Shown: positions 52,732 through 64,000 of the stretch, in pieces
Position numbering within the stretch: the first letter of the stretch is position 1
Layout of the letters: each line of letters opens with the position of its first letter
NCBI GenBank assembly: GCA_007258455.2
Contig: VDFB02373365.1
Span: forward strand, 225,212,194 to 225,276,193
Source: Sequoia sempervirens
Taxonomy: Eukaryota > Streptophyta > Pinopsida > Cupressales > Cupressaceae
Direction: 5' to 3'
Length of the DNA stretch: 64,000 nt
The notes under the pieces: generated by a model
Seen by the model: only the letters and a program-made list of their open reading frames with translations
Databases searched by the model: none
Told to the model about the DNA's origin: nothing
Translations under genes and position numbers: made by a program

Positions 52732-55293
52732 TATAACAACCCCCATGTTTGTATTTTATTGTGGTCTTTTCTTGTTGGATTCTGTTGACTGTATATTTTG
52801 TATTGACACCTAAGAGGTGTAATTCCATGACTGTTATGCTGGATTACATGTTTACATGCTACATGTTTATATGTTTATATGTTGTTGACATGACTATTGT
52901 TCATACTAGATTTCATGTTTACATGGTTAGATATTATGTTACATTACATACTCATATTTTATGTATACATCATTATCCTTTCTTTTATATGATTATGGAC
53001 AAGAAAAGATGATATCATAACACTCATAACTGAGAGGCTTATGATATTATGATTTTTTTTCCTGATGGTTGATGTTGCCTTGGATATATGATATATGATT
53101 CATGCACATGTACATTAACGTTTGATTGAAGTGATGCAGGTATTGAGTATTGACTCTGCCTAAATTTATAGGCCTGAGCATAATCTCATTTCCCCGATGG
53201 TGGTTACTGGAGATAGTCACAGCCAATATCCCCTACCCTAGCCACTGCACCATGTTAGGGTAGTGTTTCAATATTGTGTCTCCCATCCGGGTACCTAACG
53301 GTAACTTTTGGAGCACCCTTCTCCCTTATGTGTTTTCCCAGCTTGTCTCATTGGAGGTAGTTGGGTTTTGGTTTTTATTATTATAAAATGTGTATTTAAT
53401 AATTCTTACTTTGTGAGCTTTATTAGTTGTTCATTTTGGGGGAGCCTTAATGCATATACAAATAAAAATAAATGCTTTATTCTCTTTTGTGGTTGGGAGG
53501 AAAATATAAAAGAAAAAGAGAACTTTTGTTTTAAAGGGGGAATTTTTATTTTGAGGATTTTGGGATTTTGAAAAGAATGAAATTGCTATGTTGCATGGAG
53601 AAAAATAAAACCCTATGTTTTTTGGGATAGAGGGGTGAGATTTTGAAAGCTTTCAGTGAAGAAGATTGTGGGTAGTGACTTGTTAAAACCAGTTTTCTAG
53701 CTCTTGCTTGCTGCTTGATTTTGGAGCCTAGTCGTGCCTTCTCTTTGTGCAAACTCACCATTTCATTTTGGGAAAATTCAAGGTAATTTTTCTATGGTTT
53801 TCATTGATGCTTGGCTTGTAAATTCTCTTTCTCATCTGGGTTATTATTGTCCCTTGAAAACTAAGAAATTCCTTCATATTTCTGTCTTGTTGTGTGGAGT
53901 GAATGCTGGATAGTTTTATTTGGTTATTGCTGCTATGTGGGGTTTTCTTGATGTGACTAATTTTGTAGTTCTTCAGCAAATTCAAGTTGGGTCTTTGAGA
54001 GAAATTGGTTTTGGATTATTTTTGTTTGTTTTGTTTTGCTTAATTTGTATACAAAACTGTTTTTTTGATTGTTGCATGTTACCTTCTTGATATAAATTAA
54101 AATTGAGGGTGGTTTCCATGTTTGAATTCCAATACCTCAATTGGGTTTTGGTAGATTCAAAATCTGGGCACTTTTATTTTTCTGTGCTTTTTGGCTTGCC
54201 TAGTTGTAAAACGACATTTTTTCTGAACAACACATCCTTTTGGCCCTAAAATCAAAAATAAAAGGTGGTATTTGACTTGAATCACCCAAATATGAACTGG
54301 GTCAGGCTTAGTTTCATGATTCGAGCACTTTAAATTTTCACTTATTTTCTATGCTTTCTTCTCTTGCGAATTTGTAGCCATTAAACATGTGTGTTAGCAG
54401 TAGTGTTGTTGGCTAGCTTTAATTTGTTTTTTTTTATAAAATTTTTGTGGCCCTTCCTTTTACTTGAATATTCTTTGATTTCCTCATTTGGTTAAACGAG
54501 TTGAGCATAGGTATAGGTAATAGAGTGGTCATTTGGAGTGGCTCTCTATAGGCTCGGGGCCCACAAGTGGCTGCCAGGGGAACTAGTAGCAGATTTAGAG
54601 TAAACAAGTGATAAATAAATAAAATTAATGGGGTAAAACACTAATAATATAATGAGTCCTCTTGCATGGCCTTGAGCACTTGTAAAGGCTAAGGATGCAC
54701 TCGAGAAGGCCCATCCATCTGCGGGATGTTGAGTCATCCGTCTGCGGGGCGTGGATTCGGGCATGATTAGGTCTCCTCATCCCTATGAGATGGGTACTTG
54801 ATTCCATGTGGGCCATCCCTTCGATCATGCATGATGACACTCCATATGATTTGCACTCTATTATCTAGCCCTTGGTAGACGTGAGTAGCACCCGTCTTGA
54901 TATTGGATGAGCTTTTCTTGTGGTGACTTTAGCTATGTGCATTTCCTTCCTTGATTGCTTCGTGATTGATGTGAGTGTTGGCTTTACTTTTCTTTTGTCT
55001 TTCCACCTTTATTTGGGCCTTGTGAATATCTCTGAGCACGGTGGGGTGGCCTTTTTGAGTCCACATGGTAGGGAGGCGTTGCCGCCACCATTGGGGACCG
55101 GTGTATAGGTTATTGGAGCACCATTGGAGTCATCCCCTCTTCCGTAATTACCTTTCTGATGATGTATTATATTCATGTAAATTCCATTGTACTCAAACTT
55201 ATTCTTTTGTGCTCATTATACTCACTCGAGAGTGAAAGAAATCATAAATTGATGAAAAGATATGTGATGATTATGTTTGGCTTTTGGATTCCA
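52732..55293 (+). repeat. Probable LTR of a Ty3/gypsy-type element
   Basis: This stretch ends a few bases before a primer-binding site and begins TATAACAACCCCCATG, which resembles the TGTAACAACCCC-type start of some plant gypsy LTRs with TG changed to TA. No second LTR is visible in the window, so both ends are tentative. It is non-coding, with GC-richer DNA around 54540-55130. Confidence 0.5.
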
Positions 55294-55297
55294 GTGT

Positions 55298-55314
55298 TGG
55301 TATCAGAATCGCAT
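55298..55314 (+). other. Probable primer-binding site
   Basis: TGGTATCAGAATCGCAT matches the initiator tRNA-Met primer class for its first ten bases (TGGTATCAGA) and then diverges. It suggests a plus-strand LTR element whose 5' LTR lies to the left. Confidence 0.6.
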
Positions 55315-55454
55315 GTTCTATGATAATTCCTTTATGGATGCAATCTTATTTCATGTTAAATTAAAGCTATAGATGTATTTTATTCCTTTTTGTATCATGT
55401 TGTTAAGCCCCAACATAGTTCAACCTTCTTTTATCATCTATGTTGTTGCTGCCA

Positions 55455-55680
55455 TAGTTCTAGAGCAACGCTGCAGAGGTTCTGGAGCGGCGCTGCAAGT
55501 TCCAGAGCAACTCGGTAAGGTTCCGGAGCAGCGCTGTTGAAGGTTCTAGAGCAGTGCTCGAAGTTCCGGAGTAGCGCTACAGAAGTTCTAGAGCAATACT
55601 GCAGAGGTTCTGGAGCAGTATTGCAAGTTCCAGACCAGTGCTGCAAGTTCCAGAGGAGCACTGCTAAGGTTCCAGAGCAT
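55455..55680 (+). repeat. GC-rich minisatellite, unit about 20-28 bp
   Basis: About nine degenerate copies of a word like gttccggagcagcgctgcaga follow one another (gttctagagcaacgctgcag, gttctggagcggcgctgcaag, gttccggagcagcgctg and so on). It stands out from the AT-rich surroundings. The ORFs on both strands over it are products of the repeat. Confidence 0.88.
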
Positions 55681-55699
55681 CTTCTCGGGAGCTATCTTA

Positions 55700-57590
55700 T
55701 GTGTTCTCATTCGGTTTTTCTTTGGAGGGTAGATTAATCCTCTCCCTTGGGATGCATTAGGCCTTACTTGGCCTTGTTAAAGGTCGAATTTAATGTGTTG
55801 GAAGCTTATTTTGGTGTATATAATTCTTTATGTTTTAAAAAAAATATTATCATGCCTTTTTTGGCTCTTATCCTTCGAGGCTTTATCGAGGGATGTTACA
55901 TCTACATTTTTCCCCTCTTTGAAGCAATTTACTTGTTGTGAACAAAATTCAAAAAATTTCTAATTTTTTCGGTTGCCCCAGCAGAAAGAAGTACATTAGT
56001 ACATTGCCCCTTCGAGAGATAGAGCGAAAAGATTCCATTTGAGGGTCAATCTCACGATAAAGAGGTTCAAAATGGATGGTTATGGATGATGACGCAAATG
56101 AGATGATTTTAAGATGCTTAGAATAACCAATCTATATTATCCTAAACAACTTAAATGATGATATGATGTGATGATGGATGAGATGGGTGATGTGATATGC
56201 TATGATTATGTAAATGTATGATTTTATGAGATGCTTAGACTAACAAATCTATATTATGATGATGAGATGATATGCAAAATATTGATGATTTTTCGATGCA
56301 GGATGGATGCATTGGTGATGATGATTAACTATTCATGAAGTGAAGCTAGTGCGAAAAAGAAGAAATTAGATGATGACAAGAGGATCCAACAAGTCCATGA
56401 TCTGACGAGACTTTATTAGAGATGTTGATGATGATAGATGATGTTTTGCTTATCAAGGATTTGGATTTTAAAAGGGATAATTACCTTAAGTTTGATAACA
56501 CACATAGATGCGATGCATCAAGGTATAAAGAACCAGGATGGAATTGCAGCTAGTGAGATGGACTTTGACTTGACAAACAGATAGGAGTATTCTTGTTCAC
56601 ACTTGACATACATAAACCTTGGTAGGATGTGCCTAACAAAGCAAGTATTTGCCAAGTTATTTTACAAGAATGTCCAACAAGCACAACAAACAAAAGGATA
56701 ATGATCGTTGCTCCATTCCTATCTCTCTAAATTATTCATTTGGATATCATCAAGAGGTCCTTGGAATGAGCGCAATAAGATAAATCAAAAGAAAAAATCA
56801 AGTACGCAAACAAGCCAATGTTCTTCATACCTTGAGCCAAAGGGATTTGTTTTGTTAGGATAAGAATCCAAGTGATATCCAAAATGATGCCCATTGTCAG
56901 AATGATATATCCTAGGACATGCATTGTATAGGATGATGATGGTTTGATAAGTTGATTGATAGGATGTTGATATAAAGTTGATTGACATGTTTGAAAATGA
57001 TCAAGAGTTTAATTTTGTGTTTAATGGTTTGTTGCTTTGATTTTGATTTTGCATTTGAAGTTTTCTTTTGCTGATTGTTGTGATTGTTCCTATTTCTTTT
57101 GCCAAAGGTGAAGGTGATGATTAGTTTATTATGGATGATTGATTTTTGTGGGTGCAAGTGAGATGAGACAAATGGATTTTTTTCAAATATTTGGATTTTT
57201 TATTTTTTTGAAATGTTTTTTAGGCTATTTTTGAGTTTTTTGGATTTTTCAAATGTTTTGATTGTTGTTTTGGGATTTTTTGAGATTTTATGAATGTTTT
57301 GGATTTTGATGTGATTTGAATGTTTTTGGATTTTGATGTTTTTTGAATTTTTTTGGAAAAAAAAAGGATTTTGATGTCTCGGGGGTTGATCAAAGATTAG
57401 CCTTGCCTATGCTTAAGCGTAGAGATGACATAGTTTAGATTCCCATGCTTTTGACGTTTTTCAATGTTTTGATGTGTTTTTGGATTTTTCGCATGATTTT
57501 GACAATTTCGATATGATATGCATGATGATATCAGTGTTCTGTTTAGGATTTTATTGAAGACCAAGCTAAGGTTGATTGATCAAATTGATG
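55700..57590. other. No intact gene; GATGA-rich DNA
   Basis: The stretch 56060-56450 is rich in gatgatgag-like words. The stretch 57160-57500 is rich in tttttggattttgatg-like words. Minus-strand pieces such as GHHFGYHLDSYPNKTNPFGSRYEEHW (split by frame changes near 56780-56900) may belong to the same decayed minus-strand coding region as 58691-61950, but this is not secure. Confidence 0.4.
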
Positions 57591-57763
57591 GATTGATGAT
57601 GATAACATTGTTGAGGATGCACAACAATGCAAAGATTGGATTGATCAGGATTTATCAGGATTGATGATGATATCATTGTTGAGGATACACAACAATGGAA
57701 GGATTTGATTGATCATAATTGATGATGATAACATTGCTGAGGATGCACAACAATGCAAGGATA
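57591..57763 (+). repeat. Three-copy tandem repeat (68 and 58 bp periods)
   Basis: The word gattgatgatgata(a/t)cattg(t/c)tgaggat(g/a)cacaacaatg occurs from 57591, 57659 and 57717. Confidence 0.85.
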
Positions 57764-58690
57764 GTATTAACACAAGGATATCCTGAGATGATGATTTTTT
57801 GATTGGATTTGATTGATCATGATTACTGAAGCTTGATTTGGAACAAAATTTGTTCGAATGATTTGACATGATGTTTGAAGTGTAAATTAGATGCAAATGG
57901 TAATGATTGTTTGGATTGATGTTCGATGAAAGATAAATCTTGATAAGGAACATCTTGTTGAAATATTCCATGGGCTAGTGATTTGTATTTTGGATTTACA
58001 AATGCTTGATCAATTTGATTTCACATTTGTGAATGTTCAGATCACCACATGAGTTGGAGGGTATAGATCAAAATTTAGTCCTAAAGCAAGATGTAAATAT
58101 CTAACCCCAGTGTCTGGAAATGTATGGAATGTGATGGGTGGATGCTTGGATAGGTGTATGGACAGATGGATATGACAAGCATGAAAAGGATGCCAAGGAT
58201 TATCTTGCGATAAGATACATTGTTCAGATAAAGAATTCTCATTTGGATAATGCTTCATGGCTCAGATAATGCTGCATAGGTTAGGATCAATGAAAATGAC
58301 CCATGTCAAGATGTTTACCATAAGTAAGTGTAAAGTGTGCCCCAAAATTTCATCAAGATCAAGATAACTTGGATGATGCATGTAGATGGATAAAAATGGA
58401 TTGGATAAATGGTTTATGGATGAATGGATTTATTATGGATAAGATGGATGGAATGTCAGATTTATTATGGATGGGATGAGATTCTTTCATCTAAATTGGT
58501 GCACGTGGATGCTCGATTCCACACATGATGCCTATTTTCCAGGTTTTCATCATGATCTTACCCAAAGTGCCACTGTAGTGATTTTCACTAGAGGACATTT
58601 TTTTCTTTACTACTTTCAATCCTTTTTCTAATTTTTTTGGATTTTCATATTTTTTGATTTTTTTGTATTTTTTTGTGAAAGATTTAAAGC

Positions 58691-61600
58691 TCATGCTGAA
58701 CCACAAGGTGTTTCTAATGTAGATGCTTCTATCATGTTGTTCCATTGATAGCCTACTTGAAGAATTTTCTTTACTAAGATGTGTGCACTTGAACATAGCT
58801 TTTGGGATTCTTGATCTGCTTTATTGATATTGGGGTTAACTTTGTCTTTGTGTGAACATCGCAATAGGGTTCCTTCGAAATCCTTATGATGAAGGGTCAT
58901 TTCCAATACATGGTCAATTTGAGAATTGGATATCGTGAATGGAGGTGTGGATGGAGTGTGTTTAGGGATAAAAGATAGATTGGTTGACAGCTTGGAATCT
59001 TTGACTCTCCAAACTTGGGAAGATAAGAAATGATGGGTGGATACAAAAGTGTGTATGGAATTAGGACCAACTGTTTCATACACTTTGTACGTTGCTTGAA
59101 AATCCTGCTTTTTCTTTTGCGGACATCTTTGATGGATACTTTTCCCTTTTTTATTTTTCCCCATAGTTTATTTGACTGATGAAGTTTGATAGGGATGATA
59201 TTTCTTTGTATTATTTGGTATCCATGTGTATTTGATTTTTCCATTATGCTTCTCAACTTATTTTTCTTTGATAACGTTCTTCGTACTTTGATTCAAATAT
59301 TTCTTTCGAAGTTGGTCCCAATTCATGGATGGGGTGATGGGCAGATGAAGAATCATGACGTGGTTGGTTGTAGTATTGGCATCAGTTTCACCATAAAAAT
59401 TCTTCATGCTCCCTATGTTGACATTTGCTTGAGACATAGTTGCCCCCAATATGGTGGTATTAGTACCTTCATGCTTTGATTCTGCCTATTCCGAGAGCTC
59501 TTGTTTAGAATGCATTCTCTGATAAATGACCATTGTAGATGATGTTATTTTGATTGGATGCTCTGCTGACTCTGAAGTATCTTTTTCTATTTGACTAGTT
59601 TCCTTGAGTGGATAATGTTGGATGTCTTCATACATGATTTCTTCAGTTTGGATTTTGGATATATCTAATTCTGATGTTGACAACTCTATTTGACTATAGG
59701 AATCAATAACCAAAGTCTCTTTTTGTGTAATAATATCAAGAGTAAAGGAATCATGTTATGAATGAAGATCATCTATGTGTCCATCCATAGAAAGCATCTC
59801 ATGGGTAGATGGAGGAGTATGTGCTACATGGATATGATCATCTTGCAAAGATAGGAGAGTGTCCATTAGATTATTGTAGTATCTTGAAGATACAAATTCT
59901 TGATCTTGAATGATTTCAGAGTTTCTTTTGACATGCTTTCGATCAAGTTATTGACATGGATTACTTTCAAAGGATGGATTGCTTACAAAGGGTTCTTGTA
60001 TGTCATCATTAGACATGATAAGTGGTTCAATATCCTCAAGTGTCAATTTTAGGGTCCCTTCAGTATATGTAACCATGAGGTCAAAGGGGGTCAACATGTC
60101 TTCGAAAGGACCATTGCTAGACCTTGGCGAAATATTTTGATCATTCTTTGGAATAAATTCTTGAGATATGTCCTCTAACTCATAAGGAGATGTAGAGAAA
60201 TTTTCAATATGATCATTGGTCAATGGATCGTGCATTATGTCGATATGATCAAATAATCCTAACATTTCTTGAAATAGATCACTAAAAAGTGGCTCTTGAT
60301 GTATGGTGAGTTGATCATCAAATGGGGTGGAAACATCTTCAATGTGTTCCTCAATGGAGAGATCTTGAACATTGTTTTCAAAAATTCTAGTAAAGATATT
60401 GTGAATGTCTTCAACCATAGGGTCAAATGATGTTGACATTTCTTGAATTGGATCATTGTTGGGTATTGTTGGTGAATTTTTATCATGATCAAAAAGTGAC
60501 TCTTGATGTATGTTGATTTGATCTTTGAATGACGTAGAAACATCTTCCATGTGCTCTTTGATGGATAGGTCTTGATCATTACTTTCAACAATTTTGGTGG
60601 GGAGATTGTCAATGCTATCACCAGTGGTTTAATGTTCATCGTTATCCCTAATAGTTATCATTTTTCCTATTTGTGCTTGTGTTTGTTGGGTAGCTTGAGA
60701 GGATTGGGCAGCTTGAGAGGCCTGTTGCACTTGTTGAGCTTGTGTTGCTTGTTGTGTGGCTAGATATTGTTGGATGGCCTTTTGGTAGGCCTGGTGAGCT
60801 TTTAGTGCAATTTTATATTGTCTTGATGCATTTGGTTTCAGTGGTAGTGGTGGTGGATTTGGAATTGTGTTGGATGTAGTGACAAGTGGTTGAGATACGC
60901 ATGGAGTGATCGTGAGGGTTTTCAATATGATGGGTGTGATAGAGGTGATAGGAATGGTCGAAATGACCGAGGTGATAGGTCTTTGGGAGACCATATTTTG
61001 ATTTGTCAGGATTGATGTTGTCATTTGATTAGATACCATCTGTTGGTGCAATGTTGATGGTATATTCAAAGGATTTGATGTGATGGCTTGATTGGTGTTA
61101 GTTGGATTGATTTGGATGGAGTGATTGGTGCTAGGTAAAGGGGGAAGCCCTAAACCAAGGAATGATTTTGATATGGGTAATGGTGGTGAGATGTCTCTTG
61201 GCACAATGACTCAACTATTTTGGTAAGTGTAGCAATTTGATCTTGCCAAATTTGATCTTGATTTTGAATTTGACTCCCTTGATTTGGCTTTTGTTCAAGC
61301 ATATTTGGGATGTACACTTGTGGTGTTTGAATGGGATCATGGAAAAACTGATTTTGGACAATGTTCTGATTTGGGATGATGTTCCAATTTGGCATGATAG
61401 GTTGAACATTGTTGGTGTTGGGAATCACATTTCCTTGATTTAGGTAACTTTGATTTTGCATGGTGTTACCATGACTTGGATTAATACATGGAGTTGTTAA
61501 TATCTTGTTTAGACTTTGAACAAAATTTGTATGATTTGCAAACATATTTATCCCAAAGTTTTCCGGATTCATGTTTTGTAAAGTTGTACTTGGTACATTC

Positions 61601-61950
61601 ACATTTGGCATGTTGGGATTTGATGAGATGATGTTGTTCATTTGAAGGTTCATGCATTGATTGTTCGGTTGATAGATTTGTAGGTTTGGAATTGGATCTA
61701 CCATCGGGAAAGGTGTTCCAATATTTTGACTAGGCATACTCACATTTGTTGTACCATTGAGGTTTGTGAGAGATAATGATCCCATGTACGGATTGTATAA
61801 ATGTGAGTGTTGATAATCAATCGGCTTTCTGAGGCTTTGATAGTTTGGTTGACTTGGATTAATCATGATGTATGTATCAAGTTTATATTCCATGTCCCTC
61901 TTATGTTTTGACCTTGTTGTAAAAGTGACCTCTATGGTGTTTAGGACCAA
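58691..61950 (-). pseudogene. Long N/Q-rich minus-strand reading frame, decayed, unidentified
   Basis: The first piece (61950-61150; first ATG at about 61893, MEYKLD) is rich in Asn, Gln, Pro, Met and Ile, ending near QIWQDQIATLTKIVESLCQE. After a frameshift near 61150-61200 a single frame runs on to 58691 with only about six stops (near 60629, 59948, 59760, 59486, 59258, 59165). It holds a Pro/Thr/Ser-rich part, then a Gln/Ala-rich run (QQATQAQQVQQASQAAQ), then acidic repeats (QDLSI(K/E)EH(M/I)EDVST, 207 bp apart) and a basic start MGKNKKGKS near 59164. About 1,080 codons in total. No enzyme domain or zinc knuckle is seen. It is probably a gag-like or accessory protein of a retroelement, but I do not recognise it. 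Confidence 0.5.
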
Positions 61951-64000
61951 TGATGAGATGAAGGATGAAAAAGGGGTGAATGATACAAGTGTTGAACATT
62001 TAGGGACTTTGGATCAATGCTAGACTTAGGGTTTTATTTTGATTGGTTTGATTGGATAATGAACTTGTAAACCCTAAGTTGTTGGATGTGATCTTAGGAT
62101 GATCTTGTTCAAAGGATTGCTAATTCATTAAATGTATGAGAAGGATGCATTCCCCTACACCTAACTAAACAAGGTGATTTTGATTTTGATGATTTACCCA
62201 AGTCTAGAATGATGTTTCCAAAAGCTCTAAAGTTGTTTGGTGGGATGGATTTTGATAAATGTTTGGGATTTGGATGAAGTGTTTGATTTGATCCTAAATG
62301 AACCTAGGAAGGACTTTTTTATGAGACCAAGATGGTGAAGAACATTCCTTTCTCTAGGAATAATTCAAAATCAAAAGATCAATGTTTGCATGAAAACCAT
62401 ACGACCAAAAGATGCCAAGCACATATGTGGGGTTCAATTGATTTAATATTTGCTTAATGGATTCTTTTTACAACAAACACACTCTTGGTTAGATTTTGAA
62501 TCTGGATGTCCAATGTCTCAACTTCTTCTCATTTCACAAGGTGTATTATGCAAAACTTTAATGAAATTAAGGCAAGGGTTACCTATTGTTTAACTTTAGG
62601 GGGAAAATTGAGATGTAAATTCAAGTGTTTAGAAACCTCTAAGGATGTAATTCCAAGGGAAATCAATAACACGAGAATTTGGTCAATGGTATTTTCCTCC
62701 TAAAGGGTTTGAAATTTTGAGGATCATGTTGAATGTTTGTTTGCAAATGTTTTCAAACAAGCAAAGTGTTTTGTAACCAAGAACAAGTACATCCCTGTTA
62801 GAGCTGTAAAATTTTGAAAATTTGATAATGGATTATATTTGTGAGTTTCCAAAATAGTCCTCACCATAAGCACAAAATTCTCTCTTCATAAAATTTTGCC
62901 CATATTTTTTCATGTGGTCCAATAGAATCCATCTAGTCGTTAATATTTTATAGTATAATTCATATTGGCAAGAGATGATGAGGGTCTCCCTGATCCATAA
63001 AGCATCCTTACTAATGTCTATCTTTTGTAGTCTATCAGCAAGAGTGCAGGAATGTCATACTAAAATATTCCATCTATAAACACATATTGACAAGATACAA
63101 TTTATTGTCTCGGAGATAGAAGGATCATCTTGGCAAGAGAGTTATCATCGGAATAAGTCATAATGAATTAATGCATGTCTTACTAACCGATGCAGGAGGA
63201 AACATTTCGGCCAAACTAAAGTCATCAGAGTGAAGTCTTACTGAAAGCATCAGGTCTTGCTGACAAAGTGCAAAGGGATTCTATCAAAAGACTATCAGGA
63301 TGAAGTCATGTAGTCCTACCGACCCATAAGTCACACCGATAAAGATATGCATTGGCAAAAGAAAGGTCATCAACATAAGTTCCTTTGATTATTAAAGTCA
63401 CACTAATGAGGCGCTTCGGGGAGAGTTTCACTAAACAGAGCATGTGATTAAAGATTTATTGGAATAAAAAGTTCGGCAAGAGAACTAGCATCGGTAGGAG
63501 TCTTTTCAAGTTTCAAATTCTTACCAATAGAATTTACTTCATCGATAAGACAATATAATCTATGGAACATCTCCCTAACTGAAAATTGTCACAGCGATAG
63601 ATAAGACTAAAGCGATAACTATTGGTGAGAATCCAAATGTCGATGAGACTGCGGGACATTAGAGCAATGTAAAGTTTTTAATAGTTAGTGAGACCTCGAG
63701 GTTTCGAGGAGACTACAAGATCTTTCGGCAAAAGGTTTAATGAATGTTGGGAAAGGATATCGCCCCAAATTTGAAAATACCTCACCAATAATACATTTGA
63801 AAAGACAGTGTGAGTTTCAAAAAAGACTTCACTCATGCTTTAGCTGAAACATTAATGGTGCAATGGAATATAACAGGGAGAATTCAATTGAAAGCATTAG
63901 TGTTGAATTGATAGCAGAAGAGTCAGCAAGGTGAAAAAAGAACCAAGGTATCCTTCTAATATGAATATCTTGAGCAGAATATAGTAAGTGATTGCACCTT
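61951..64000. other. Unassigned DNA at the window end
   Basis: I see no gene. From about 63000 many short words of the form (c)atcgg(a/t)a, accgat and catca(g/c) recur at irregular spacing (for example near 63148, 63188, 63228 and 63492), which suggests a degenerate repeat or retroelement untranslated region. The window ends inside it. Confidence 0.4.

Noticed and set aside
55434..55737. Minus- and plus-strand ORFs over the minisatellite
   Set aside because: Both arise from the repeat unit; the peptides are repetitive and have no start context or conservation.

Overview
The window is nuclear DNA from a vascular plant with a large, repeat-dominated genome. The host clue is a decayed DUF247 (UPF0481) gene, a plant-specific family. 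The rest is AT-rich and filled with old plant retrotransposons, nested insertions and TIR elements, with no clearly intact host gene in 64 kb. This density and decay would suit a conifer or other gymnosperm, but that is inference; nothing here fixes the species.

Layout. 1-6.4 kb: decayed transposon reading frames, including a Ty3/gypsy integrase tail. 6.46-13.98 kb: the DUF247 pseudogene, split just after its ENQLP motif by a full-length but dead Ty1/copia element (6910-12893, 5-bp target duplication AATCT). 13.98-19.4 kb: gene-free DNA with a three-module tRNA-like SINE (17667-18018). 19435-21589: start of a very long LTR, cut by a 100-base gap (21590-21689). 21690-30496 repeats 12784-21589 almost base for base, and both copies end exactly at the gap, so this is most likely an unmerged contig overlap and not biology. 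28342-40014: one minus-strand Ty3/gypsy-derived element with LTRs of about 4.4 kb and only 1.6 kb of internal DNA, holding a gag remnant with a CCHC knuckle and no pol; a 1.3-kb solo LTR sits in one LTR. 40.0-46.45 kb: a diverged paralogue of 13.97-18.3 kb, broken by three TIR elements. 46.7-50.5 kb: minus-strand decayed coding fragments (copia gag, an unidentified transposon-associated protein, an RNase H fold), broken by a fourth TIR element. 52.7-55.3 kb: probable LTR plus primer-binding site, followed by a minisatellite. 58.7-61.95 kb: a long N/Q-rich minus-strand reading frame with scattered stops. 62-64 kb: unassigned.

How the pieces fit. An ancient duplication (unit about 5360 bp, starting in the last codons of the DUF247 gene) left two copies of the same flanking DNA. 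Each copy serves as the empty site for insertions in the other. This lets the boundaries and target duplications of the SINE, the giant-LTR element and three of the four TIR elements be read directly. The TIR elements share GGGT (or GAGT) ends and, where readable, 4-bp target duplications (TAGT, TTAA, TAGA), an unusual combination for common plant superfamilies. Stop codons in the dead elements are mostly explained by C-to-T change (CAG to TAG, CAA to TAA, CGA to TGA), as expected of methylated, silenced DNA.
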